Below are positions 45,054 to 57,222 of a stretch of 64,000 bases of DNA, piece after piece. Under the pieces are notes generated by a model, which was not told where the DNA came from, did no database searches, and saw nothing but the letters and a program-made list of their open reading frames with translations. Position numbers and translations under genes: made by a program. This DNA is from Lycorma delicatula (taxonomy: Eukaryota; Arthropoda; Insecta; Hemiptera; Fulgoridae), in contig NC_134461.1 of the NCBI RefSeq assembly GCF_047948215.1, positions 85,928,245 through 85,992,244 on the forward strand. The letters are read 5' to 3'. Each line of letters opens with the position of its first letter. Within the stretch, counting starts at the first letter, position 1.

Positions 45054-48000
45054 AAGGATAACTTAATAGTGTAAAACTTAAATAAATAGTATAATAACTT
45101 AATAAATAGAATACTGCTTAATAGATTAATCTAGACCTCATAAAACATACGTTCATCTGAAAGTTTCTAGGTTTGAATTTTAGAATCAGGCATAGTATGA
45201 TTCACATAGTACAAGATTATTGTATCATACTCCCACACACATGTTTTAACCTTGAGTGTTAACCATGCAAGTATGTGAACTTGGAATAGTTATCATTATC
45301 AATGATCAGTTATTATTATAGATATTTTTGACTGACTGACGACCCAGATTCAAACACAGATTTTATTCAACTTGAATTCTCAAGTGTACCAAAGTACATC
45401 TTTTTTTCTCTGTCTTATCATTTCAAACAGCCTTAATCAATGGGTTCAGTTGAGATGATATTGTGCCAGGAATGTTTGATATGAAGTTAGAAAAGATCAT
45501 GTACTGAACTAATTGTGGTTATAACTTGTTGTAAAACAATGTGAAATAAGAAATGAAATTTTTCAAGTGTATAACTACTTAATATAAATAAAAAAATTAA
45601 CATGGTAAAAAAAATAGATAGTATAATATAGGAAAAATCTTAGGAAAAAAAGAATATAAAGAGAAAGCTAAATAATAAAGATTCAGATGCCCCCTTTTTG
45701 GTAGAAACTTCCATCAGTTATAGTGATTTTCCACTGGAAACTAAAATAATAATTGTTTCACTTAATATTGTATACAGAGGCAATGTTTTAATATTTCATA
45801 ATCTCTAACATATTAATAATTTTTATTCTCATAGTTTAAAGTTGTTCAAAGTAGATTCAGTCATATTTGTTCTTTATTGAACTATAAAAACTCTACTGAA
45901 TATAATGTGTGCCTTACAATTTATAAACAAAGCCACAACTTTATTAAGAATGAAATTAACTCAAATATCTTTTAATAATTTTAATTATTTTTACCATCAA
46001 TGTGGGGCTTGTTTACTTTACTTTAAAATAGCTTCAATGTCTCTTTTATATTAATCACTATAACAAATTTCATTTTTTCACCTATTTCAGAGATAAGTAA
46101 AATATGTACCAAAACATGCGACACATCCATGCATACAGAACTTCATCCTGTTTTTTTTTTTTCACTGAGGGGAAAATATAAAAATATAAGGTATACAAAA
46201 TTTTGACCAATTTTAACATTCCCTTTTTATAAAGTAATAGATATTGAAATTGCAATTGGGAACGTCATTAGAGAAAGAATAAATAAATAATATTCACATT
46301 ACTATAGTAGGAGAATAAAAATGATAGAAACCTGTGTTTGACTAAAAGTACAGTACTGCCCCAAGTATATTTTTGAAGTTTCATGTAACTGCATTTCCTT
46401 TTGATTTTTACTCTTTCCAATAGTAAAGACTTTATTTAAACTACACATCAGCTGTTAAGTTGTAAAGTAGCAATCCTTGTAATGAGAAAAAAAATGAGAA
46501 AAAATGCGATAAAAATCATAAAAGAAAACATAATGACAAAAAATTTAATATAAAATACACAATTCAATTTTTTTTAATATTATATATTTACTTTTTTTTA
46601 CTTACTTTATCCCTTTAATATTTAATTTTTTATCCCTTTACTTGTATTAGTAAAATAATATTTATAACATAAATTTTTTGATAAAGTTGTGGCTCTTTTT
46701 ATGTTTATGTACTGAATTAATAAAAAAAATCCCATTATTTATTTTCTGAACACACTTGTGTTTGTCTGTTTTACAAATCATTTTTTACTTTTTATTAAAA
46801 TATGCGAATAATCAATTATTTCATATTAAAAGTACATAAACACACTTAACAAACATGTAGATTAATATATTTTTATAGAAATATTTTTATACATAATATT
46901 CAATATTTTTTTATTTTCTTTAGTCAGATTAACATTTAATCCGTAAATTCTTTCAACAATATTAAACTATGCAATTTTTGTTTTTACGTTTTATTTTACA
47001 ATAGAAACATAAATATGTGATTATATTTAAAAACTGAAGTTTTTTTTTTAATTGTACAATTAGTTTACTGTTTAAATTTATTTAAATTCTTCATGTCTGA
47101 AGAATAAAAAAAAACCATTAATGAGAAAATAGCAAATTAGTATTATAAAATATAATTTAATTCTATTTTTTAAACACAGTTTTTACTTATCAAAATATCG
47201 AAAAATTATCTGTAATAACATTCAGATTACAATAAGTAATATAAATTAAAAATTCATTACCAAGAGATCTTAGAGTGTCTAAATAATTGTTGAAAACTAC
47301 TAAAGAAAAAACAACAACATTTTTAATTTAATAAATAAGAAATTTACATGTATCTAGGTGCATAAATCAGTTACCTCTGACAGCATGTCAGTTGCAGAAG
47401 CAAGAATAATAAACTGAAAACAGCAACAAAGTGTCAGACTGGGTAGTTAATGCATTATAATATAGTTCATTATTAAATACAATACTTGTTTTCTTTTAAT
47501 GAAATTGTTAATCGATCTTATTTCTTTAGACAAAGTAAAAGTTATGAGGGATGCTTAATAAAAATATTGAAAGCAACATAAAAATAAATTATGTTCAACT
47601 TAAAAAAAATTGTTTTTACAGAAAATTGTTTCACAGCTAATCTTTTATGATCCACTGAACTGGAACAATTTAGTGGTTCATAAAAAAAATCTTCTGAATG
47701 TTTATTTTTTTACAGTTTTTAAAAGAATAACACTTAATCATACTGATTAACAAACATAATTTACTTAAAAAATGTTTTTTTTCAGAAGCCCACTTCATAC
47801 AAAAACTTTATACAGAATCTCTCATGACTGCATGGGAAATTTGTTTTTTATTCTACCTATGACACTTCAAAGTATCTAAAATTTGCTAGAATTTTTGTTG
47901 CTTAATGAATTAATCCACACGAGAAACTTTGTAACTTATATGTAGGAATATGCCTCATGACTTTGTAACTTGTGTATAGAGTAAAAATAAAATGGTAGGC

Positions 48001-51000
48001 CTGACCGGAATTCAAACTCAGAATCTAACTTAGATATTCTTAAATAAAGTATTAAAATGTTAGAATTTTACTACATATTATTTTGCTCTAGCTTGCTTTA
48101 AACTTAATTCCAAAGAAGTCTTATTTTTTGCTTCTTTAAAACATCATTAAAGGAACAGGTAAGGTTGGACCAAAGCCTCGTCTAATTATAGGCTTTATAT
48201 AATTTAGATAAAAAACTACCAAATTGTTATCCTGGTATCAATTCTTAACTGCTACCTTAACTGATATATGCTGACCACATGATGAAGACCTGCAGAGGGC
48301 CTTAAAATACCTCTTTGATTAGAGTTTATTTGCCTTGTTTTATACTGCCTACCTAGTGATATCATTCTTTTTATTACCTAATATTTTCTCTTAACTTTGA
48401 TTTCTTCCTCCCTAGTGATGTTTAGTGGTTTTAAACTGGATGCTCATTGAATCTATGCTAAGAACAGAAATAACATAGAGTATAAAAAGTCCAACTCTGA
48501 AGTGTTGGAGTTGTTGAAGAAACCAAGCTTCCTAAAAATATTCATAATCTGTACATAACAAATAGATACATGATTAAACTGGAAATAACTGTATTCTGAA
48601 CAACATACAGACAAAATTTTAAATTTAGAAATATGTATTTTTTGTAATATTTTTATTTTAAAGAATGGGTTATTGGTTTTCATTTTTTGTTATAATTAAT
48701 ATCACTCATTTTTAAATTTATGTATTCTTTATTTATTATATTTTTTAATTTAAAAATCATTCTATAAGTTAAAATGTCATATTTTTGTGACAGAAAAATA
48801 ACATAACCTAATACAGTCAGTAGCAATTGAATTCAAAGGTTTCACTGAAGGAAAAACATGTTTTTATTTGTGTAATAAATAATAATCTATTTATTAATAA
48901 TAATTAATAAACTATTATTATTATTATTAATAGTTTCTATTTATTAATAATAATTTAATAAGTTATTGCATTTAAACAAAGAGATGTTATTAAAACTTAC
49001 TATAAATAATTTAATCTCAAATCTGGACAGTCAAACAATTCTCATCATTTCTATTTAAATATCTTGTAAAAAATGTTTGGCTATATGTTCAGTACTTTAA
49101 GGAATGGCTATACTTATAGTATTAAAAGTACTTCAAAATGAGTAAGACTGTACTGGCTAGTTTAAGATAATCATGTCAGGAGTAGACTATTTTTTAATCG
49201 GTCAAAAATGGGGCCAACTTTTGGGTAATTTAAACCAGAAGGTAGAAAATGAAATTGGAAGTAATCTAATATTATTAAGCATTTTAAAAATTAATAAAAT
49301 TAGTTCATTACATATCTGTGCATAATTTTATCACAGAAAGAACAATTTCTTCATGGATTGCATGTAGATCTGTTACTTTGATATCTACATACCAATCATG
49401 TAATAACAGATAAATGGAACTGTTTGTACAACAAAATCAGTTTTTATTATTATATCATGACATCAAATATACAATACGTAATGATATAATTTCAATTAAA
49501 TGATTGTTAATTCTGATAAGGTTTACACATTCATTGTCATAATTGAGGACTTTACCTGATAATGAATTAAAAGAGATTTGAATGATTTGTCACCTTTTCT
49601 TAACAAACTATTTTTAATTTGAAGGTAACATTGGTATCAAAGAAATGTAAAATAATCTATTCCTTAATAAAACAATAATTAACACAATATACCTATAATA
49701 AAGGAAAAAATGCTAAGAAAAGAACAGAGAAATTGCTAAGAAAAAGAACAAATTAAGATTGTTTGAAAATATATTTCAAACATGTTAAATACTTTATGAT
49801 AGATGAGTCAATTATAGAATTTCTATTTTACACTAATAATAAACAAAATTTTGATTTCGTAAAGAGGTTCAGTGATTAAAACCCTTATTTGTCACACAGT
49901 TTACATCTTTGTATGAAAATAAATTATTTAACAAATGATCAACTGAATTATAAAATATTTTAATAGTGGATATGAAATATCAATATTTGGAATGAATGAT
50001 TTACTCCCTCATTAAAAAAATTCATTACAAGTAATTCTTACACAGATGATTTCTTGAAATTCTAATATTAATTAATGTTCCTAAACATCTTAATGATTAA
50101 ATCAAATAGGTAAAACTAACACCTAGTAAGAGGATCCTCTACTATATTATAATTTTACAATTATCATATCGTTGCTTCTACAACTAGAAAAATGAACTAA
50201 GATTTAATCAATGGATTTAAAACAAAAAAAAGAAGAATTTCATCAAACCAGAAGATTAAAAATAATTCTGTATTCTTTGAGCCAATGTTTAGAAATAAAA
50301 GTATAAATAATAAATAAGTATAATTTATTATAAACAACAATTAACTCTAAGAAATAAATTTATTAAATATCGATGTAATTTCAATAGTATTAAAATAGTA
50401 AAATACATCTTCTGATATAAATATATCAATTTAAATCAGGTGATATTAAAAAATCATATCACCAGAAATTTTATAAATATGAGTTATCATACATTATTAA
50501 CATCAATTTACACATTAACAAATAAACAACTCATTATTATAGTACAAATGTTGGAGAAAGTTTGGTCCCATGGACATCTAATGTATTTTTTAAAAATCAT
50601 TTTATTTCTCATTTAAATTTTTTTATGAATTTTTTTTGTTTTTAATTAATTATTTTTTATACATATCTTATAATATAAACACACAATATAATAATAACCT
50701 TATCTATTTAAAATGTTTATCAGTTTATTGTAAAATGAATTTTTGTTAATATTTTTTAATAATAGGTATTTGCCTGTCATGTAGTCAAAACCACTAAAAT
50801 ACCATCATTATAGTTTCTTAAAAAAATAAGTCATGGGTTTAGGATAAAACTATGGCAAAAGCAGATAGATCAATAATGTTGGTTACAACAATGTATAACT
50901 TCATGTTCCATTTTACTTGATCCAACTGTTCAGATTTACTCCATTTAAAATGATTACGTACAAATTGTAGTAGTTAATTACACTTGCCGTTGGGCTTTAG

Positions 51001-51479
51001 ATCAATTGTTTCTCTCATACACATGATCAGTTAGAGATTAATTTTAAACACAATATTCTCACTGCTTATTTTGACTGTAATATTTGTTTATTTTCAAACA
51101 ATCTGGTCTGTTTAACACATTGACTGCTGTGTATTATTTGAGAACATTTCTATTCAGACGACCAGATTGTTGTATTTAATATATATAAATTATATAAGTA
51201 CGAGTACCTTTAACCTTAATTATCATCAATTTTGTTTCTTTTCTTTACTATAAATGGAGTGACACATCTCTCTGTAATATGTTCAACAAGGTAATTTCTT
51301 TATTCCAGGTTATGTTAAAATGTTACAGATCACACAATAAATTAAACAGTATAGAATAATTTTTTTAAAAAAATAATTATAATTTAAATTACGTAAAAAT
51401 ACCAAAATAAAAATTTCAATGATGTTATTTAATGTCATAACTAAGTGACAACAATAGTTTTAATAAAACAAGTAATAAA
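45054..51479. other. Long AT-rich stretch without recognised genes
   Basis: About 6.4 kb of A/T-rich sequence contains no transposon protein or long frame. A possible 39-nt exon at 47375-47413 is listed separately. A B-box-like GACCGGAATTCAAACTC at about 48003 may be a worn SINE head. Confidence 0.5.
47375..47413 (-). CDS. Candidate 39-nt internal exon
   Basis: On the minus strand, a pyrimidine-rich acceptor (TTTGTTGCTGTTTTCAG) precedes 13 open codons reading FIILASATDMLSE. A GTAACT donor follows directly. The stretch is clearly less AT-rich than its flanks. No neighbouring exon with compatible phase was found, and short AG...GT windows arise by chance, so this is a weak candidate. Product unknown. 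Confidence 0.2.
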
Positions 51480-51499
51480 GTGTTAGCTCGACAAAAAAT

Positions 51500-51600
51500 A
51501 ATTTTTTTACTTTGGCATTTCATGCGAAGGTTCTGGTTCAAATCCCATTCAGACATGGCATCTTTTCAAATGCTATCAATTATCACAGGGCTAATGACCA
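51500..51600 (+). repeat. Worn SINE-like head
   Basis: GGTTCTGGTTCAAATCCCAT is B-box-like and is followed by CAGACATGGCAT, as in the family B copy at 9350. No A box or clear tail was seen. Confidence 0.4.
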
Positions 51601-51699
51601 TAGCTGTTGATACCAGCTCTTTCATAACACCAAAACAGTACTTTTATTTGGAAATATACCAAAAATTTGTCCACCCAGACTTTAGATTAATCTGAACAG

Positions 51700-52575
51700 G
51701 TCCGAGGCATTTATGAAATTACTAATAAAAATATTTAAAAAAATAATGAAAGAGAATATAATAAAATAAAAAATGTAAATAAAAAAGAACAGCATTAAAA
51801 TATGACAAAATTCAGTTCTTTAAATTAAAATTTTTTTTGAAGTTGGTATCAAATTGAATTCATGCAGATATGAACTTCTTAAATTCAAAAAATCAAAATT
51901 AAGTAATTGACACAGTACTAAAACAGTATTACTGTTTAATATGTTTGTAGAAATAATAAGTTTTATTATTTTAAATTTATTTAAAAATCTTTAATATTAC
52001 TTTCATATAAATAGATTTCTTTACAAAAAAAGTGCACCTTTTATGAAAAAATCCGTTTTGAGATTTTACAAAAAAATAATAATAATTTTTTCATAATTTT
52101 ATTCATCGATTGGTATGGTCATTCATAATGGCCACAGTAATTATTGAAACTGCATCCAAAATTGTTTGATTTTGAACCTACTGGAAACGGTTTATTAAAA
52201 TGTAATGTTGGCATTTTTCTTCTCTTTTCAGATGTTACAAAACAAGATGTATGTAGTTTACTGATTTATCCAGGATCCTTATGGGTCCAGGATTGATAAA
52301 CTTATGGGTCTTTCAGAAAGTAATTTTTTTTAATTTGTAGAAACTTTTAAAGATTATAATTTATTTTATATTTTCTTATGAATGGTGACTTGTGAATTTA
52401 CTTACATCATAAATAATAAAAAAATAAAAAAGGGATTATAATTTTTTTCATTAAAATGACAAAAATGGTAGTTTTTTTATATTTTAGATTTAAGGTCTAT
52501 TGTATACTGTTTTTTAAGGAAGCATGTAAAAATGAAATAATACTACAAGAATCTGATTTCCTGACTTTATGTCAA
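51700..52575. other. AT-rich noncoding stretch
   Basis: No gene was recognised. Confidence 0.5.
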
Positions 52576-52585
52576 GAACAGTGAC

Positions 52586-53828
52586 ATCCTAACCCCCATA
52601 GGAGAAGACACCCGCCTTGTGATGATTCTGGCCACCCTCCTCATTCCTAGCCCTGATGGGCTTTAATGGTGGTCGTCTTTTGGTTTTTTTTACTTTTTAC
52701 ATCTCAAAGTAATAAGCCAGGCCTCGTAGGAATGCCAGCGATATAAATGCCTCAGTAGACATTTACATCAGTGAATTTATGACTCAGCCTTTACCTATGC
52801 TATAGGCTTCTTTTGAACATCTTGACTGTCCTACTTTGTTGCCCTTTGAACTAACTAACCAAGTTCACGGAAGCACAAACCCCACGCCTAGTTCTACATT
52901 TAATTGAGCTATTGTGAGTGAATGTCTATAATATACGAGGCAATTCGTAAATAACACATCACAAGAAATGTTGTTCGCAACAACAGAATTTATTCCTAGT
53001 TTCCTTAATGAATTCAATTTTAGTTCAAACCCCTGATTTGATTACAACTATGGACTTTGGTCTGGTCTACCAGGGAGCAGAGGACACACCTCTACTCCCA
53101 CTCAGCTCCATTGCAGAGTCCCGCATGACATTTACTTATCACATAAACTACTATCGTCGAGATGGTGCTACACCCCATGGGTGCATGGGAATCCATGCCC
53201 TTGGCAGTGCAGTCATATCCTGCTCAGTGAAGCTTGTTCATTCATTAACTGCCTTTGTCAAAACGACACTACAGCTCACGGCTGCATGGATAACCATACC
53301 CTCAGCAGTTCAGTCGTCGTTCCGCTGATAACAAACATAATAATAATAACCATACTTTTTCTACTAACCGTAGCTCGATGCCAACATTCCTACCTCCGGC
53401 CAATCAACTATCCAGGTGGTCCCTAGCCACCTGGGGTACTACTCTACTTATAGCCCCTCAGCCGTTCTGCTCAGTGCAAGGAATTGGAGGAAGCTAGCCA
53501 CTATAGCCCATTTTCTGCGAGTCTTCCACTTGACCTGCAGATCAAGAAAGGAATTTACTCTCTCGAGCTCCCTAACAACTCTGGTACATTCAACCTCATA
53601 CCGGGGACAAACATTAAGGACATGGTCCATAGTGTCATTGACTCTACAGTCTGGGCATAAGCCCGAGTCAGCCAAACTCACCCTAAAGGTACCATATCCT
53701 GAAAGAAATTGTGTTGTAACTGATTGGGGGAGACCCACCTAACAGCATGCAACTCCCTAACACCTGGAAATATACCAAATGTATATTGACCAGTAGAAGA
53801 ATCGTTCCACCTAACTTGGTAAAAGTAT
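52586..53828 (-). mobile_element. 5'-truncated R1-like LINE with target duplication
   Basis: This is a GC-richer 1.24-kb block bounded by GAACAGTGAC (52576-52585) and GAACAGTAAC (53829-53838), a 10-bp duplication with one change. Read on the minus strand, it starts inside the polymerase C-terminus and ends in about 850 bp of noncoding 3' sequence. The element's 3' end is at 52586 and carries no long A tail, which fits R1-group elements. Confidence 0.85.
53448..53738 (-). pseudogene. LINE polymerase C-terminus with CCHC knuckle
   Basis: An open 96-codon stretch reads TQFLSGYGTFRVSLA, then LCPDCRVNDTMDHVLNVC. The spacing C-x2-C-x7-H-x4-C is the C-terminal zinc knuckle of R1-type LINE proteins, thought to help bind the element's RNA or target. 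ELERVNSFLDLQVKWKTRR and WAIVASFLQFLALS follow. Upstream, at 53740-53815, the protein continues in another frame (GSCMLLGGSPPIS), so at least one frameshift separates them. The reverse transcriptase itself was lost by 5' truncation. Confidence 0.85.
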
Positions 53829-53838
53829 GAACAGTAAC

Positions 53839-54519
53839 AAAAAAAAAATTATTAGTTATTTATGCATTTTGTTTATGAGAAAAAATAAACTAATTGAATA
53901 CTTCAGCCTAATCCTAAGGTAATAATCAATTCCTTTCATTGTTTCAGCTGGTGAAAACTTCCATCATTCAAGGAATGCTTTTTAATTATATAATAAAAAT
54001 TTATATTTTTGCTTTTTGCAAAATGATAATGAAATTTATTTAACAGATAGATAGATTCCTTGGTTAAATCAACTAATATTACTTCTAGGCATAACCATAA
54101 TCACTGAAGGGGACCCAACAAAAACCAAAAGTCATGCCCAAAAGTGACAGCCATTCTTAAGGAAAACAAGTCCCTATACCAGCGTTAAACGGAAAAATGA
54201 TTTCATAAAAAAGTGATTTCATAAGCTGTAATATTTGCATATTTTTTCACTGAAATCTTTAAACTTATTTGTGCATCAGCATGAAAAAGTTAATTTAAGT
54301 TTATTAAAAAAAAATTAATACACATTTACTACGTATTTCAAACATGCGATCAACATATCATTTTTTTTACTATGATACGTCTTCTTCAGCTGTGATGTGG
54401 ATAATGGCTTCACATCTTAGAATAGTACAAAACCTGTTTAGTAAGTCAAATAGTACATTATAAGTATGCTTGTTTATTTAAATGTTGTTTTTGTTTGTTT
54501 TGTAGATTCAAGTCCACAA
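53839..54519. other. AT-rich noncoding stretch
   Basis: No gene was recognised. Confidence 0.45.
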
Positions 54520-54524
54520 AAGAA

Positions 54525-54700
54525 AAAAAAAATTGGTTAGGACATGTTAGAGGAAATAAAATCTTGAAAAGTGCATTGGAAGGGTTGGTAGAAGGAGAAA
54601 GGAATCAAGGAAGAATAAGGATGAAGTTTATAGATGGAGGTGGAGATTAAAAACTACAAGGGGGTGAAGGAGAAAGCTTAAGCAGTAGAATAAGAGGCAT
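54525..54700 (+). pseudogene. LINE ORF C-terminal scrap
   Basis: It reads LGHVRGNKILKSALEGLVEG and ERNQGRIRMKFIDG. These match the GH.LR...L...LEG.VEG...RGR.R basic tail common to insect LINE polymerases. It ends in stops, with no poly-A tail. Confidence 0.6.
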
Positions 54701-54701
54701 T

Positions 54702-54726
54702 TGGTGTTCTGCCAGACAGAACACCA
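54702..54726. repeat. 10-bp hairpin with 5-nt loop
   Basis: TGGTGTTCTG and its exact complement flank the loop CCAGA. Confidence 0.85.
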
Positions 54727-54739
54727 TTTTGTGATGGTA

Positions 54740-56200
54740 GAATGCTTCAGTAATTTATAAAATAATTAAATGATTTGAGGGAAATAAGAGGGAAAAACTT
54801 TCATTTCTTTTAAATTGGAAAAAATAAAGAAGATCCAACACCTTCTGTATTAATATTATCATTTTCTTTTTAAATAATCCATTGAGATTAGAAACCAGAA
54901 AGACTTATTTGTTATGATTTTTTATCTTGTTTTTAAAGAGTATTCACTGTCAAAAGTCTAAGGAGTTGTGTAACCAAGTATTAAGTATGTAATTTGTATA
55001 TATAAAAAATGCCAAATAAGATATGCATTAGAACCTAGTACACCTTTCAGATGAAAGAAAGAGATGCTACACTCCATGAATATTGGCAATTAATTTTTTT
55101 TATCATTAATTATAAATTTCTAAATGATTTTAAATATTAACAATGTTTCTAACATTTTACACCATAACTGATTAAGCTTTATATCAAATATCCACTAACA
55201 ATAATTAATATACAACATAATACGAGTACAAAAATCTATCTACATTATGTTACAATCATATAGTAAAGTTTTATCTACATATATATTAAAAAACACATTT
55301 TTTCAGACAATTTATTTTTTATATTATAACAATTATAACATTTATGTAATAAATATATATTTAAAGACACCAATTACACAACGTACAATTATTTGACAAC
55401 ACATAATATAATTACACATTATTACACTAAACCACGTATTATTTTTTTTTATATTTATTTTATTTTTTTAAAAATGTTTGTATAAATTACATTTAATACA
55501 CATAAATGTAATGTAATAATTTTTTTATTTATTTTCATATTTATTTAATTTATATTGTCAATCTTATTTTATAAAATTGTTTTTATATAATATATTATAC
55601 AATATTTTTTTAATGTATTCATTTAGTTTTTTAATTATTTTGAGCACAGGTCACAACACTTATGAAAAAATCTGGAAGAGTTAATGCATTTACATACCGT
55701 TATTATTATAACGTTCTAATAATTACATATAGTACATATAATTATATAAATATGTAATAGCATAAATAACAACATAGATTTGTGCTTTGTGGTAATTTAT
55801 TAATTTTAATTTAATTCTTATGTTTTACAAATATTTATTAATGCAATGTAACTTCTCAATAACAGACTAAATTTTTTATTAATATTATGTAACTGTGTAT
55901 AATTATTTTTTCTTTAATTATATAATTAAAGATGTACGTCTTTTTAATCTTCACTTCGGTTATGAAAATCTTTAGTAATATTACTAAGTAAAAAAATGAT
56001 TATAAATAATTATATTAAATGAAAATTAAACAGTGTAAAAAATGAAATAATATTAAAAATTTATATACATCCATTAAATATCAAACATAAACAATCTTGT
56101 TAATTCAAAATGCCATTAATTCAGAAAATAATTTGTCCCAGTTTTTTTTTTTAATGAAATATTGCTAAATTAAATTTTCTATTTCAAAATTTATTAATAG
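54740..56200. other. AT-rich noncoding stretch
   Basis: No gene was recognised. Very low GC from 55,080 to 56,150. Confidence 0.5.
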
Positions 56201-56201
56201 T

Positions 56202-56470
56202 CCACCAAGCTGGTCTAGTGATAAACTCATTTACAAATCACTTGTTTAACAGCTGATTTTCGAAGTTGAAGGTTCTGAGATTTAAATCCTAATAAATGTT
56301 TAAATGTTAGTTACTTTTATATGAATGTGAATACTAAACATTGGATACTGATATACTTTGGTGGTTGGGGTTCAATTAATCACACATTTCAGGAATGGTT
56401 ACCCAAGTCTGTACAAGACAACACCTCATTTACATTTCATATATATTACCCTCATCTCAATGGGCCATGT
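56202..56470 (+). repeat. tRNA-derived SINE, family A (diverged)
   Basis: It runs from CCACCAAGCTGGTCTAGTGA through ACATTGGATACTGATATACT and TTGGTGGTTGGGGTTCAAT to CAAGACAACACCTCATTTAC. It is the oldest-looking A copy, with a worn 3' end and no clear duplication. Confidence 0.8.
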
Positions 56471-57174
56471 AGGGGATGCTTAATGTTGACATGTTGAACA
56501 GATAGCAACATACACACATAATAATAAAATTTATAAATAAAATACCTTTTTAATTTGAATACTTTATTTATACAAAACCTGCAAATTTAATTTACTTTGG
56601 TATCAATACTGTAATCAGAGACAAAATAACTTATCAACACCATTAGTGTTATTAATACATCACTGGAAGTTCTAGTTTTACAATCAAACAAAAGCAAAAA
56701 TCAAATAAAATTTAAAATGTCAATTATTAAGAAATGCTTACAAAGTAATAATTGATAAGGTGACACTAATTTGAATTATAGTTGAGGATGACAATGTTTA
56801 AATTATTTTAATCTATATAATTTCAACAATTTTTTTTCTATCCCAAACCTACTCCAAAACATGTAAGTTAGGGTATTCACTTTTTTCTTGTTTAATAAAT
56901 ACTTCAACAGATCCTGTGTCCAATGGTAAATTGATGCTTATGCAACAATTAGACCATACAAGGATTAATATCCTGGAAATCGAAGGATGTAAAGTAAGGA
57001 TAAATGTCAATGTACAAAACCACATTTATGAACCTCTCATACATCACTGAAGTTTAGGTATTTATTACTCTGCAGTATTTGTGAACATTTCTATTCACGT
57101 CACTTAATTTTTTTTAAATTTTAAATATTAATTACTTATGTATCCTTATTTATGTATAAGGATATACATAATAG

Positions 57175-57176
<2 letters not shown>

Positions 57177-57221
<45 letters not shown>

Positions 57222-57222
57222 A
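57177..57222. repeat. Compound TA/TG microsatellite
   Basis: About eight TA units pass directly into about eleven TG units. Confidence 0.95.

Noticed and set aside
53008..53426. Plus-strand frames of 106 and 81 codons
   Set aside because: They are antisense to the 3' noncoding part of a minus-strand LINE insertion.
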